From contig JAAOMT010000566.1 in assembly GCA_016748015.1 (NCBI GenBank), positions 61,908 to 125,907 of the forward strand: DNA of 64,000 bases. The letters are read 5' to 3'. Shown piece after piece: positions 1 through 12,200 of the stretch; position 1 is the first letter of the stretch, and each line of letters opens with the position of its first letter. The notes under the pieces are model-generated. The model had not been told where the DNA came from. It did not search any database and saw only the letters and a list, made by a program, of their open reading frames with translations. Source of the stretch: Geosiphon pyriformis (taxonomy: Eukaryota; Glomeromycota; Glomeromycetes; Archaeosporales; Geosiphonaceae). A program made the translations under genes and the position numbers.

Positions 1-624
1 AACCAGCAAAATGGTCAGTTTTCGTCTGGTACAATTAACGGAGGTTTCAATGATAAAAGATCCATCGGTAATCAACAAAACGGTCAGTTTTCGTCTGGGA
101 CAATTAATGGAGGTTTCAACAATAAGAGATCCATTGGTAACCAGCAAAATGGTCAGTTTTCGTCTGGTACAATTAATGGAGGTTTCAACGATAAGAGATC
201 CATTGGTAACCAGCAAAATGGTCAGTTTTCGTCTGGTACAATTAATGGAGGTTTCAATGATAAAAGATCCATCGGTAATCAACAAAACGGTCAGTTTTCG
301 TCTGGGACAATTAATGGAGGTTTCAATGATAAAAGATCCATCGGTAATCAACAAAATGGTCAGTTTTCGTCTGGGACAATTAATGGAGGTTTCAACACTA
401 AGAGATCTATTGGTAACCAGCAAAATGGTCACTTTTCCTCTGGTACAATTAACGGAGGTTTCAATGATAAAAGATCCATCGGTAATCAACAAAACGGTCA
501 GTTTTCGTCTGGTACTATTAATGGAGGTTTCAACACTAAGAGATCCATCGGTAACCAGCAAAATGGTGATTTTTCGTCTGGTACTATTAACGGAGGCTTT
601 AACGATAATAGTAATCTCTATTAG
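1..624 (+). CDS. Kex2-type tandem-repeat secreted peptide precursor, copy 1 (5' partial)
   Basis: The frame starting at base 1 is open for 207 codons to a TAG at 622-624. It consists of exactly nine 23-residue units with consensus NQQNGQFSSGTINGGFN, then D/N/T, then KRSIG. Eight units end in Lys-Arg; the ninth ends in DNSNLY and the stop. The start codon, signal peptide and any earlier units lie left of the window. Architecture and sequence match the complete copy at 15053-15805, so this is inferred to be a secretory precursor cut after each Lys-Arg by a Kex2-type protease in the Golgi to release near-identical peptides of about 21 residues. Variation is confined mainly to the residue before KR (D, N, T) and to Q/H/D at the sixth residue. 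Other frames across the repeat are also open and are shadows. The peptide's target is unknown. Confidence 0.88.
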   Translation, partial: NQQNGQFSSGTINGGFNDKRSIGNQQNGQFSSGTINGGFNNKRSIGNQQNGQFSSGTINGGFNDKRSIGNQQNGQFSSGTINGGFNDKRSIGNQQNGQFSSGTINGGFNDKRSIGNQQNGQFSSGTINGGFNTKRSIGNQQNGHFSSGTINGGFNDKRSIGNQQNGQFSSGTINGGFNTKRSIGNQQNGDFSSGTINGGFNDNSNLY

Positions 625-1130
625 GTATTATTGCGATGCATTCTATCTGATTAGTTTTTAAATAAAATATAGTTAATATAAGTTATGAAAATATCGAAAT
701 TAAATCTCAAATAGATAAAAAATGCCTTTTATAAATAGTTTTGCTTTCAATTCTGATAATAGACTTCTATCATATTAGATTTTAAATTTTGTTATTTGAA
801 ACAAATGACGTTATTTTTTTGGGGTTTAAAAATTTTCAATCAGTTGCAAATCAAGATAAATAGTTTTTATTCTTAATAAAAATGCAATTTTAATGAAATT
901 GTAACAGTTGTAATATCATTCTTAAATAAAAAATATAACTGATTTCTTATTTTTAATGGATTATTCTTAAGATTGTTTTCATTTAACTATATCTTATTCC
1001 ATTCTTTTTTTCTCATCATCTCTCACCTGTAACAATATCATTACTGGAATTATAAAAATAAAACTTGGTCAATCAATATAATTTAGTTCAAAAAGTTTGA
1101 ATTAACTTCTTATATAATAAAAAAACAACT
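625..1130. repeat. 3' flank of peptide gene copy 1, duplicated at 15806-16270
   Basis: The sequence after the stop is almost identical to that after the second gene copy, with scattered single-base differences and a few short indels (for example an insertion near 905 and another near 1028). It includes the 3' UTR. Similarity fades after about 1130. The gene and its downstream flank were therefore duplicated together. No other feature is visible here. Confidence 0.85.
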
Positions 1131-1304
1131 CAATTTAAAACTTAAGAAATTCTAAAATAGTTGCTTTTCTCGGGAATTGGATATAATACCAGAATAATAA
1201 CCATATCTAATTTTCTTATTTAGTATTGAAACCTTCATTAATCAGACAAAATATATACATACTTTACCTACATTATCGTTGAAGCTGTCGTTATTAGCAC
1301 TTAC

Positions 1305-1365
<61 letters not shown>

Positions 1366-1382
1366 TTAATAATAAAAACAAC

Positions 1383-1418
<36 letters not shown>
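1305..1418. repeat. (ATA)n microsatellite
   Basis: Two long AAT/ATA trinucleotide runs are separated by a short interrupted segment containing AAC units. The opposite strand shows a spurious poly-isoleucine reading frame. Confidence 0.95.
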
Positions 1419-1421
<3 letters not shown>

Positions 1422-2280
1422 GTTCAGTGTGTGATGAAACAATTAACTTTTTGAATTGATCATGAATTTAAAATAATATTAAGTTTACATTTTTACTTTT
1501 GGATTTTTTACACGATCAGCTTTAAATCAAAGAATAAAGTTCAGTTAAAGATTTTTTTGAACAGTATTTTTTATTGATCATTTATTGAATTTAAATATTT
1601 TAATAAAATGAAGCGAAATTAAATAAGGACAAAAATAAATGGGGCTTTTTTAAATCAATTTTCATTCTGTTGGAAAGAAATTTTAATATAGAATTATTTA
1701 TTCGCATAAAAATAAAAGAATTGCTGATTATTGAAGAATTTCTTCTTTTTTCTCAAGGATCTCTGATTTATTTTAACATCATCTTTATACCAAGCCAAAG
1801 ATGAAGTAGTTTAGTGATGAAAAATTTGTTGAAATTTTCCAATGAGAAATCATTATAATATGGCTAAGAATTAGAAATCCACTAAAATATCGCGTTTTTT
1901 GATGATTACCATAAAAAGTATCCTTGGGATCCTTATGCCAAATCCTCTAGCCGCAATAGAATAATTTGCGATTCATTTTTATTTTAGAAAAAGATATTTT
2001 TTGAAAATTAAAAGATAATGACAGAAATGGTTTTGATGTCTTTGATCTTTTTAATCAAATAGTAAGCCATTAATTTTAATTGATACACGAAACTTTTTTT
2101 ACCAAGTAAATTTCCCGAAAGGTAGAGCAGAATTTTAATTGAATGTCTTCAACCATTTTGTTATCTACATGTATTTTTCAATTCACGGTATTATTTAAGA
2201 AAAGAAAATACCAAAGGAAACAATTCACTCAGGAATATTTAAAAGTAATTGTCAAAAAAAGATAAACTTTTTAACTCCTT
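1419..2280. other. Intergenic, nothing recognised
   Basis: AT-rich, without a long reading frame, repeat or RNA gene that I can identify. It separates the peptide gene from the 3' end of the lipase gene on the opposite strand, so it holds both 3' flanks. Confidence 0.6.
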
Positions 2281-3824
2281 TCATTGAACCGGATAGAAAT
2301 TTCTACAATCACCAAAAGTTGTGTCAAACCATGGACCAAAATTTGCACTGTCACTTGCACCATTTCTTCCTACATTGCATTCCTGAAAATAATAAATACT
2401 TTTCAAATTAATGTTTTAAAATTTAATAATTTGAAAAATCATAATAAAACTTCAAACATTAACCGGATTTTCCCCGTATTGTTGACGACTAGGATAATAT
2501 CCAGGACACTTATAAACCGTATATAATCTATTTTCTCCAATTTCTGATTGCAAAGTTGGACATTCACAGTTGTCTCTGGGAATCCAATATTCAGTTTCGG
2601 TATGCCAATAATGTTCCCCGACAGCATCTTTTTTCGGGTATTGTGAAACAAAATCATTAGAATGTGTCACTCGAAAAATATGCAAATCGTTTTTATAGCG
2701 ATAAAATAGTTGGGCAAATTTATTATTGCCAAATCGTGGTTGTCCAAAAGTTACAACTTTGCCAAAGATTCGTCGACCATTAGTTTCCTTTAGAGTAGCT
2801 CCATTTATCTGGGATGCTAGTATATATCCCATGAGATTTAATGCATATACTGTATTTAAGTTGAAAAAAAAGCGGTATGAGAATTTCAAAGTTATTCCTC
2901 AAAAACCTTTAATAATTTTATAAAAGCCTACCTCCTCCAATTCCATGACCAGTAAAAATAACTTGAATTTTATTGCCACTGATTTTTTTGGTTAGATTTA
3001 ATACAAAATTTAAGATCGAAATATGTGTAGTTTCACCACATTGTTTGGTGAAACTCTTATCTATCAAGATTTTTGTGCCCTTTTGAGGAAGGAAAAGGTG
3101 ATTTTTACGAGTAACCCATTGTGTTCTTTTCAATTCCGGCCCTGGTAATTTTTGTTAAAAAAATGATTTTGTAAAATAAACGAATGAAAATAAAATTTCA
3201 GTTAATAATTGTGTCAAACTTTCAAATAAAAATATACCTCGAAAATAGCCAATTATATTTTCTTGATCGTCTAAAAATATGTCTACTACATAATAATAAT
3301 AATAATAATAATAAAAATAAAAATAAAAATAAAAATAATAAAATAATAATAATAATAATAATTATTAGAATAAGAATAAAAATAAGAATATTTATTTTTA
3401 CTATTTTTCAAAGAAAAGTCAAAATTCAGACTTGAAAAGAAGTTTTTCAATTCCTCAATAAAAGTGTTTTACCCAACATATTTTGTCTCGGATAATTAAA
3501 AGGGGCTTTAACTTCCTTACAATACGGGATATTGGCAATTCTTGCCATTTTCTGAAGAAAATTTATTAAATTTTCATCAGTTACTAGCTCTTTTGGTGGT
3601 GATGAATTTCGAGGCTTGCCAAATCCTCCTGTACGTTTTGAGAGGTTGGATTGAAACTTTGTAAAGTTTGAAAATATATTTTCCGGAGAATAAATTTTCG
3701 AGTGAGAAAAAGAATTGGAAATATTAGCTGAAGAAGAACTTGAATTATGAAGATAATAGTATGAAAATTTTAGCATAATGATAGATTGTAGTGAAAAATA
3801 AAAAAAAAGTTTCCAGCCTTCCAT
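2281..3824 (-). CDS. Class-3 lipase-like secreted alpha/beta hydrolase, nucleophile Ser replaced by Gly
   Basis: Five exons on the minus strand join in frame: 3824-3473, 3285-3238, 3141-2932, 2849-2458 and 2382-2281, giving 367 residues. All introns are GT-AG; three are 75-96 bases and the first is 187. The N-terminus (MEGWKLFFYFSLQ, hydrophobic to about residue 24) looks like a secretion signal, followed by a Ser-rich stretch. The fold signature of the Rhizomucor-type lipase family is clear: FRGPEL, the nucleophile-elbow region, VVTFGQPRFGN, RVTHSNDFV and HYWHTETEYWI, then a C-terminal Cys-containing tail. Family members normally have G-H-S-x-G at the elbow; here residues 198-203 read GHGIGG, so the serine is glycine at 200, while the acid (D269) and histidine (H286) are kept. 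The gene may be non-catalytic or a pseudo-enzyme. The start is the first ATG before the signal-like segment. Confidence 0.85.
3291..3365. repeat. (ATA)n microsatellite in lipase intron 1
   Basis: ATA and AAATAA runs fill most of the first intron of the lipase gene, just upstream (in gene orientation) of the short 48-base second exon. Length changes here would alter intron size, not the protein. Confidence 0.9.
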
Positions 3825-3994
3825 AGTTTCAGATTGTGTTGAATCGAATAGTTACTAAATAGAAGGGAGATTTCTTCCTAAATTTTTAGATTTTTGGCAA
3901 TTAAAAGGAACCATATTAAAATTTGGTTATTTTCCTAGTTTTGTTGATGTTTGTTCGTTTCCATATCTGTGACCGTGGAGTTTAACCATCACCA

Positions 3995-3997
<3 letters not shown>

Positions 3998-4042
<45 letters not shown>
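3998..4042. repeat. (ATC)n microsatellite
   Basis: An uninterrupted CAT/ATC trinucleotide run in the divergent intergenic region. Confidence 0.95.
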
Positions 4043-4592
4043 GTTACTATACAGTAATTGATAATTTGGATGGTTTACCTTGGCCCGTGAATATTCATAT
4101 TTGATATATCTGATATTGCAATGCCGCATAAAATCACACTGTAGATCGGTGATACTTGATAAACTAATTGAAATTGTCATTTGACATGTTGATCTGAGCA
4201 CAACATAACATTGTTTCACTAAGGGCTGCTTAAATTGGTAACAATAATTTATTATCTATTAGTAGTAAATAAATAAACGCTTTTGAATTAGTCACTCCCC
4301 ATTATCAAGTATTATTTATTATTATTATTATTATTATTCTTATAATCCGTTTTTTATTGACTCCACTGATTACTTTGTTTCCTGTCTGGTCGTATTACAA
4401 TTCCTCTCCTGCTGTTACAGTCAATCTATCATAGCTTTCCCAATTTTTTTTGTCTCAATCGTTTTCAGCCTGTCGGTGCACCCCCACGGTTTTTGAACTT
4501 TTTTTTCTTCATAATTTAATTTCATTTGGAGAGTTTGTTCATTTCATAATTTAAAGTTTGAATATTATAACTCAGAATTTTGATCCTCACCT

Positions 4593-4632
4593 GGTGAGTG
4601 AGTGAGTGAGTGAGTGAGTGAGTGAGTGAGTC
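4593..4632. repeat. (GAGT)n microsatellite
   Basis: A tetranucleotide run of GTGA units, with final units changed to GTCA, about 300 bases upstream of the start codon of the SH3-TBC gene. Confidence 0.95.
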
Positions 4633-4916
4633 AGTCAGTGACTGTGGAGCCTCGCACTGATATTTCAAAACCAACTTTTGAACTGAATTTTTTTCCCTTC
4701 ACTTTTTCGGTTTTTTTGGGCTACCACGTGACATTACCCATACCAACCCTTTATTACAATTTCAACGTTTTTAAACATTTCTCTTTTTATCACAAATTAT
4801 TCCCACTCCTTTTACTTCCAAAAATAAATTTTCATTCTTCCATCAATATCAAAATATATCTTTGAAATTTTAATTTTAGTTTTAAGCTTAAACATATAAG
4901 AAATATAAACGAGACT

Positions 4917-7900
4917 ATGCTTACAAAGGACCCAAAGGAACTTGAAAAGTTGCAGAAATTCGCCGAAGAAGGTAGTTTTTCGTTTTCTTTCAAAATTCCT
5001 TTTTGGCAAAGAATTTTTGGGCCTACTTTACCCAAATATTCAGATTGAACCTACCTACCTACCACTTACATACCCATAAATAGTAGCTTCTGACAAACTT
5101 TTTCAATTTGTTTCAGGAGGTATAGGTGCTTGTGTTGCTAAACAGGATACCACCGCTAATACCGAAGATGATTTAATGTTTTTTGAAGGTTAGTCTTGAA
5201 GAAATTCGATTAGTATAACGTATTTGGTTTGTGGAAAATCTTGTTCGCTTCTGAATAACGATTAATCCTAAATATAATAAAGGCGACAAAATAACCGTCC
5301 TGAAACATATCAGAGATGATTTATATTTGGTGAGTATTAAATGATTTTTATTTATTTACTCAAAATATTTATCCTGAGATCTTAAATTCTTTCATTACAG
5401 GGCTATTGTGAGGGAGTGATAGGACACTTTTCAGAAAACACCGTCATTTTCAATACTGGCAATTTACCATCCCCTTCACTTTTATTCCCTCCAAATTCTT
5501 ATCATGCTTCAAATCAAAATTCATCTTCATTAAAATCTCCATTCTCATCTATTGCATCCGCTTCATCATCCCCTTCATCATCCCCAACATCATTGTCGTC
5601 TTCATTTGTGCCTCGTCGACAAAATTCTGTTCCTATATCTTCCAGTGGGTCTGTTGGCTTGATTCAATCAAAATACGGGCAACAAAACAAACATACACCT
5701 AGAAGACAAAATACTTTTCCAGAGTTCCATCGGAAAGTTGATATTAATTCTCATTCTTCAACTGCTGGAGAACCTGGGCCATCCTCAAATACTTTTTTAA
5801 CTAAAAAATCCAGTAGAACTTCTGTAGCTGAGATTGGTATATTTTCCTATTCTATTATTCTCCACGATAACCTTTCGTTCCTTTTAAAAAGAATCTCATT
5901 TTTCAACTTAATTTAAATATAACTCACCATTTTTCACAGCTAACAATATCAACATTTATCAAAGTCCAACGAATCCAGTAGGAATCTTTGACATTTCTCA
6001 ATCACAACTATCAAGACCTTCTGCTGAAGGTTATTCAACATATCACCCTAATTATTCATCATCTGGTCAAACCTCACCGCATTCTAATAAAAGTTCACCC
6101 GGATTCTCGCTTCAAATGTCGGAGGTTCGAGCAGAAGCCATGAATAATGATATCCCCAAATCTTCGATGAGGCATTGGCAAAGTGCAGAGAACTTAAAAA
6201 ATCATAAGCATATTTCTTCACGAAAAGATTTTATTGTAAGAGCTAATAATCTCAATCATGTCAGAAATGATAGGATTCCTAGAATAGATGAACAGATTCC
6301 ATTAAGAAATGATCAGAATTGTTTGCAAGATCAACAAATTCTCCCCCCGACAAGATCTCACACACTACCGTTTAATCATCTTTTACAAAATCAAACTCCA
6401 CATAATCATAAATATGATGGTCAATTGATGAGCGATCAAAGTGATCTTACCATCATAAGTTCATCCAATGTATCAAGCAGCCGTGGGAAAACAATAGGTC
6501 CGAATATTAATGCTCAAAAACATGGAAAGAGGATGAGCATAACAATGACTAATGTTTCTACATTATCATCTACGAATTTTACATCAAAAACACCGACAAT
6601 ACCTACAAGGGACGCTAGTATACCAACTGTTGTAATAGAAACTTCTTCAGACAATTTAAAATCAACTCTTGTTCCTTATGCCGAAAATGGTAGTACAGAT
6701 CGTTCATCCCTTTTTGCTGTTGATACCAAATCATCATCGCCAAGTTCGACTCGAGATAATTTTTCTTCGTCACCAAAGCAAAATATTCTTCTATCTAACC
6801 CTCCTTCAGGTGTTGATTTTCAGTGGCTAGTTGACTCTTCATCCTCAGATTCACAATCCTCTTCTCCGATATCACTTGCATCAAGTTCAATTAGATCGCC
6901 TCCATCGCCCCTTTCACAATCTTCCTTACCTCGTATTCTTAATAGTGAGGATGACGAGGAAGATGATCAAGAATCATTGATCGCATACTCATCCAGCCGC
7001 AATAAACGTAATGCAGCAATTCACAAACCAGTGACTGCCGTTAATCCACAAGTACAACGACAACAAAATCCTATAATACCGAGTTTAGTAGTGAGTCATG
7101 TTTCACTTTCTGACACGATGCCGACTTTAAAACGAGCTGTTGAACAATTGAGCTCGAAAGATAGTATTGATATTACATCTGATGAAGAAATTGAACCAGA
7201 TTATACGGAAGCTAAAGCAAATGATGAGCGGTCAATAAACATTGTGAACGGTTCTACACAAAAACCGATGGCTCAGAGAAAGGAACAAATTCTGGCGATC
7301 GATGATTATGGTTTCGTTCTTGAAGTTTCAGAAGCTGAAATTCCTGAAGGTGGTGATCGGATTCAGAGAGTGTATGTTTTAATTTGTATGCTTAATGGAA
7401 ATGGGGTTTGAGTGTCTATTTGGTGGAAATTTTGTCTCTTATTCGTCAATAGTGAATTCTTAATCAATTAAATATTATTTGAAAAACTTCAACTCACCAC
7501 AGGTTCCGGACACCTAAGGCTGACGAAAATAAAAGCCGTTCATTACGACTTTACCGTGAACGCGAAGTAAAATGGGTTAATATATTTACAAATATGGATA
7601 CCTCAACAGCAAGGGAATCCCGAAGAGTATGCTAAGATTTTGCTCATTTTCAAAATGGAATTCAATATTTATATATTTATTACATTAGTAACCCCAATTT
7701 ATCTCAAATTATAATTCGGAATTTATTTTATCCCAAGATTAAGAAATTAGTTCGTCAGGGTATTCCCGAATCTGTTCGGGGTAAAGCGTGGCAGTTTATG
7801 GCTGGTGCCGGAAAGTATCGAAAGCCAAAGGTTTATGAGGTGTGCCTCTGAAAAAAGGATATTTTGGAATTGCATTAAAATTTTTGGAACACTCGAAAGA

Positions 7901-9252
7901 TTTTTTGATCTTAACTTGAATTTCTTCAATTTTAATATTTTAGGTTCTGAGGAAACGTGAAAGGTTACCAATATACGATGTGATCGAACGAGATATTCAT
8001 CGGTGTTATCCAGATCATATACAATTTAGAGAAGGCAACGGCTCGGGGTTAGGAAAAGTTTTATTTTTGGTTTTGTGGAAGTTTTAAAGCAATAGCGTTA
8101 ATTGTCTAAAATTTTTTGATGAGAAACATATCATTCGCTTTCTGATACTATTAATCCTCAATTTGCGGTTAATGAATTAGATCTGTTACTAATCCTTATT
8201 TCAAAAATTCTTTATCAGCCAATCTGATCTACATGACATACTGAAAGCCTACGCTCATTATAATCCAGCTGTAGGATACTGTCAAGGGATGGGCCGACTG
8301 GTAGGGATGATGCTCATGCAAATGCCAGCTGAAGATACTTTTTGGCTCCTGGTCGCTACTATTGAAGAGTACATGAATGGATATTTTGGCCCAACTTTGT
8401 CACAATTACGCATCGATTCAGTGGTGTTTGAACAATTGCTTGCCGAGCATGATCCTAAGTTGGCCCAGCATTTGGTGAGAAAAATAAAATTAATTAATTT
8501 CAATTGCGTTTATTCACTTCAACTTTTTTGAGCTTCTTACAAAAATATTCTAATAATAATAGGCTGATAATGATATTGTCCCGTTGATGTATATGACTCA
8601 ATGGTTTATGACCATTTTCACAATGTCTTTACCTTGGGCTTCAGTACTTCGCATTTGGGATGTCTTTTATTTCGAGGGTAAGAACAAATGGAATTGAAAT
8701 TTGGCTCATCGTTTTGTTTCAACCTTAATGTATTCTCCTCTAAACCTATTTCAAATCTAATCACGGCAAAAACTCCCAACCTTACATCTAGGTGTAAAGC
8801 TATTCTTTCGTGTAGGGTTAGCAATAATGGACTGTACAAGAGACCACATTCTCAAAAAATGTCCTAGCAGTTCCGAGATAATGGATTTCCTGCTTCACAT
8901 TCCACCTGAAATGCTCACACCCGACTTATTGCTTGATGCAGCATTCAATGTTCGATTACGAAGAAGTTCAATTAGACGATTGGCAAAACGAGTTGCTACA
9001 GAGAGTAATGGTGGATCAAGTGGGGTAGATGGGCATAGCGATCCTCGGCAGAATGGAAATGGAAGGAGTAGTCCCAATTCTTCGGTTAATCCGTTTGGAT
9101 CATCACGAGATCAGGCCCAGATCAGGGGGAAACAAAGTAACTTAATTGGAGTTGGAACAAGTGGGTTTCAGACGCTGAAAAAGTCCAAAAGTTCAGAGGA
9201 CCGGGTGAAAGTTGGTGGGGTAGAGTTTAAATTGATTGTTGACGGTTCTTAA
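4917..9252 (+). CDS. SH3 and TBC domain Rab GTPase-activating protein (TBC1D10-like TBC)
   Basis: Eleven exons join in frame: 4917-4971, 5117-5188, 5283-5329, 5401-5836, 5940-7371, 7503-7626, 7738-7839, 7944-8047, 8219-8474, 8563-8677 and 8792-9252, giving 1067 residues. An SH3 domain occupies about residues 24-75 (DDLMFFEGDKITVL, then GYCEGVIGHF). Residues 76-700 form a long Ser/Pro/Asn-rich, probably disordered linker with an acidic patch. The TBC domain starts near residue 725 (LVRQGIPESVRG). Its catalytic fingers are intact: arginine finger R776 in the IxxDxxR motif (IERDIHR) and glutamine finger Q813 in YCQGMG. Box C (PWASVLRIWDVF) follows, then a Ser-rich tail. TBC proteins speed GTP hydrolysis by Rab GTPases and so control vesicle traffic; the Rab partner cannot be read here. 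The TBC sequence most resembles the animal TBC1D10 group, from memory. Introns are short with GT-AG ends. The first ATG is chosen because the first exon splices in frame to the SH3. Confidence 0.9.
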
Positions 9253-12200
9253 TGACCGAAAGAGATAACAAGATTAAAGAGTTAAGCTATTAATGATGGA
9301 ATTTTGGGATATTTTTAGTTAAATCTTATTCACAATGTATGTTATCGAATTAACAATGTAAATTATTATTAATATTGAATCATTTGAACAATTAGGAGTT
9401 GGTATTGGGAAAATTCCAGTTCACTGTAGGTTATTTAAAAAAAATTTACTGGCAAGAAAACATAGAAAATACATCAATAATTTAATTTCTTAGTAATTGC
9501 TAAATTAATTAGTTTGCAATTTGGTTTTTGTAAATTTGCTGAAATTCTTTACAATATGGGGCATTTTTGAAAATCAGTAAATGGTATATATTTTAATGCT
9601 GCTGAGATTTTACAATCTTGGTTATTACAATATTGCATTTTTTCAACATCAAATTTTCCCAAAACCGAAATAACATAATGTGATGTGATTTTCAAAATAG
9701 GTAAAATAATTTATTAAAAGCAAACATAAGTCAGGATTTAATTTTGAAATTGGAACATCTTCCAATTAAATGCAAGATCATAATTTCGTGTTGGGTATTT
9801 TCTCTCTAGCCTTTATCGTTGAAAAAATTTATCATCAGCAAAGTTTCAATAATTTGATATTCGAAATGCGAAGCATTTAAAGGATGAGTTTCAAAGCGAT
9901 TGATAGAATGTTTAAGTAGTTTTCTAAATTGAGATCTTTGAGCACGAAACCAAGCAAATTCAACAGTTATAGCAAACTGAACTCAACACGGAAAAAAGTA
10001 AAAAGGGGAGTTTTTTAGTTTATCTGTATCGCAGTATTTTTCCCTGATACTAGTATAAAATTGAGTGTATTCAAAGATTTTTTGTCTTTTTCCGTCGCGT
10101 GTACCAAAAGGCAGAAAATTTTCATAAAATTCGTGTTTAATGAAAATCTTGAAATTTTAATTGGATAAAATTAGGTGACCGATTTCATTTTTTCCCCGAA
10201 AAGATAACGTTAAATTACTTTGAATAAAGTCCCTTTTCCTTTCTGGCAAAGTCTTCTCTCCCCCTTTTATTCAGATAAACGGTCACAAACTTTATATTGT
10301 CTCATTTTCTTTTAAAAATTTTCTCCTAATGCCATAAAAAGGGAAATTGCCATCAAAGTTCTGTAATTCTAAAATTCCTTACGTAAACAAATTTTGTTTG
10401 TCTCGGATGTATTCTTACCCGATCAGCACACAAAATAAGCGTTCAGGGTTTGTACTCTAAAAATTCAATTGATCCAAATATGATGCAATGCAATGCAATC
10501 CCATGTAAGATTAATTGCATAATAGTGTGAAATTTTGAAATTTTATGAACAGTGCAGAATTGCTTCGAGTTCCTCGATTAGGGGATTGAAAAAGTTATAA
10601 TGTGAACCTAATTTTTTTAGTGAAACCTGAATTAGCATTTCAACCGATATGTCCTCCGAATACTTAGCACCCCTATCACTCTTAAGTTGGTCATGGATTT
10701 TTCTTTGGCATTTTAATAGATTTCATTGTTCCTCTTTTTTACAATATCTTTAGTAAAAATAATTAATACGATATATATCGTGTATCATATGAAAAGACTG
10801 AAAAACCACATCACAGATATTTTCTCTAAAATTTAAAAAATTTAGCATCAAAGATCAATGCTAGATTCTTTATTATTAGACTCACATTTTGAAAATTTTC
10901 TCTATTTTATTGATGTTTCTTGAAGACCTTTTCTATGATTAGCGAATATTCTGAACTCTTTAGATTGATGTTGAAGTTCTCAAAGGGACTTTAAATAGAT
11001 GTAAATCACGTAAGCAAAGCACAAAACAGAGAATTACCATGTGTGAAACACAAAGCACAGACTTGACAATGTGTTAGCATATCGCAAAACAGATAATTTC
11101 CAAAACTGACACTTTGAACGCCTGTATGCGTGACTGCTCAATGGAAAACAGAGGTTTACCTCGTAGGAAGCTTTATTTCACTGCTTAATAGCATGTAAAG
11201 CAATGGTAAATGCAAAATTAAATCCTAAAAACAGATGCTTGAAAAAAGTTTAAATCAAGAGCATAGATGGAAACCAAAGTATAAAGACATAGACTTGACA
11301 ATATGTATGCAGAGAAGGGATCTGAAAAATCTACAAGGATTTTCAATAATAAATAACTTTGAAATAATCATTTAACTGAAAATTCTATATATATCTTTGA
11401 AGCATAGATATTAATAATAAATGCGAATATTAACTTTCAATCAATGCGCTTGATTACTCGATGAAACGTAGCAGTTTATTTTAGGATACCCCTCTTTATT
11501 TATTGAATAGAAGATAGAAAGATAACAGATATTCTTCATAATTGTGTTCTCACAAATAAAGCAACATCTAATGTTTTCAACTTTTGAAGGCGCAAAAATT
11601 GATTTTCTGAAACAAGATCTGAATCTAAACTCCACGTCAGGCCATTTAGTCGTAAAGTTAATGTTTTTTTTATGAAACAAATGATAGGAGATTTATAAAC
11701 TTCAAATTTCATATTTTTTAACATTATGCAGATTATTATCGAATTTTCTTGGCTAAACTTACAATACCTCCTGGGAACAGTGAATCCAGCCACATTAATG
11801 TTTAAATGTCTTGAAAGGAAGAAGGCTAATTCTAATGATTTAAAAAAGTTATCGAAACTTGGGATCCGTAGGGTAACAAAGGATATCTCCAAACGTTATA
11901 AGAAAAGTTGCATTTTCCAGATAATTTACGGCCAACTTGCTAAAAATCTTATACAACATCAAAGAAATTGAAGTTCATTTTATTCTTTTCTATACTTTTG
12001 AATAACAATTTATATAAATTTACTTTTCTCTTTGATATCCGATATCTTATTGACTGAGAATATGATTTGATATTAGAAATGTAAGCCTAAATTGATACAA
12101 ACAAAAGAAATCTGACAAGAAAATTTTCAGTATTCAATTTTTCGTAAGGATAAACATATATACAATGATAAGGGATAAATACATTACCGAATCATTTGTT

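Larger units (their letters stand above)
3825..4916. promoter_or_regulatory. Divergent intergenic region between lipase and SH3-TBC genes
   Basis: The two flanking genes are transcribed away from each other, so this region must hold both promoters. It contains three microsatellites: (ATC)n at 3998-4042, (ATT)n at 4311-4338 and (GAGT)n at 4593-4632. I see no unambiguous TATA element. A minus-strand poly-Asp frame over the ATC run is an artefact. Confidence 0.5.

Noticed and set aside
11-661. 216-residue plus-strand frame over the repeat array (MVSFRLVQLTEVS...)
   Set aside because: It is the shadow of the true frame (phase of base 1), which carries the signal-peptide-linked repeat seen in the complete copy and ends at 624. 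The 69-base unit keeps several frames open automatically.
1242-1442. Poly-isoleucine minus-strand frame
   Set aside because: Translation of an (ATA)n microsatellite.
3989-4219. Poly-aspartate minus-strand frame
   Set aside because: Translation of an (ATC)n microsatellite; no other gene evidence.
11536-11971. Overlapping frames of 118 (minus) and 81 (plus) residues
   Set aside because: No motif, no splice-consistent partners and lengths expected by chance in this composition.
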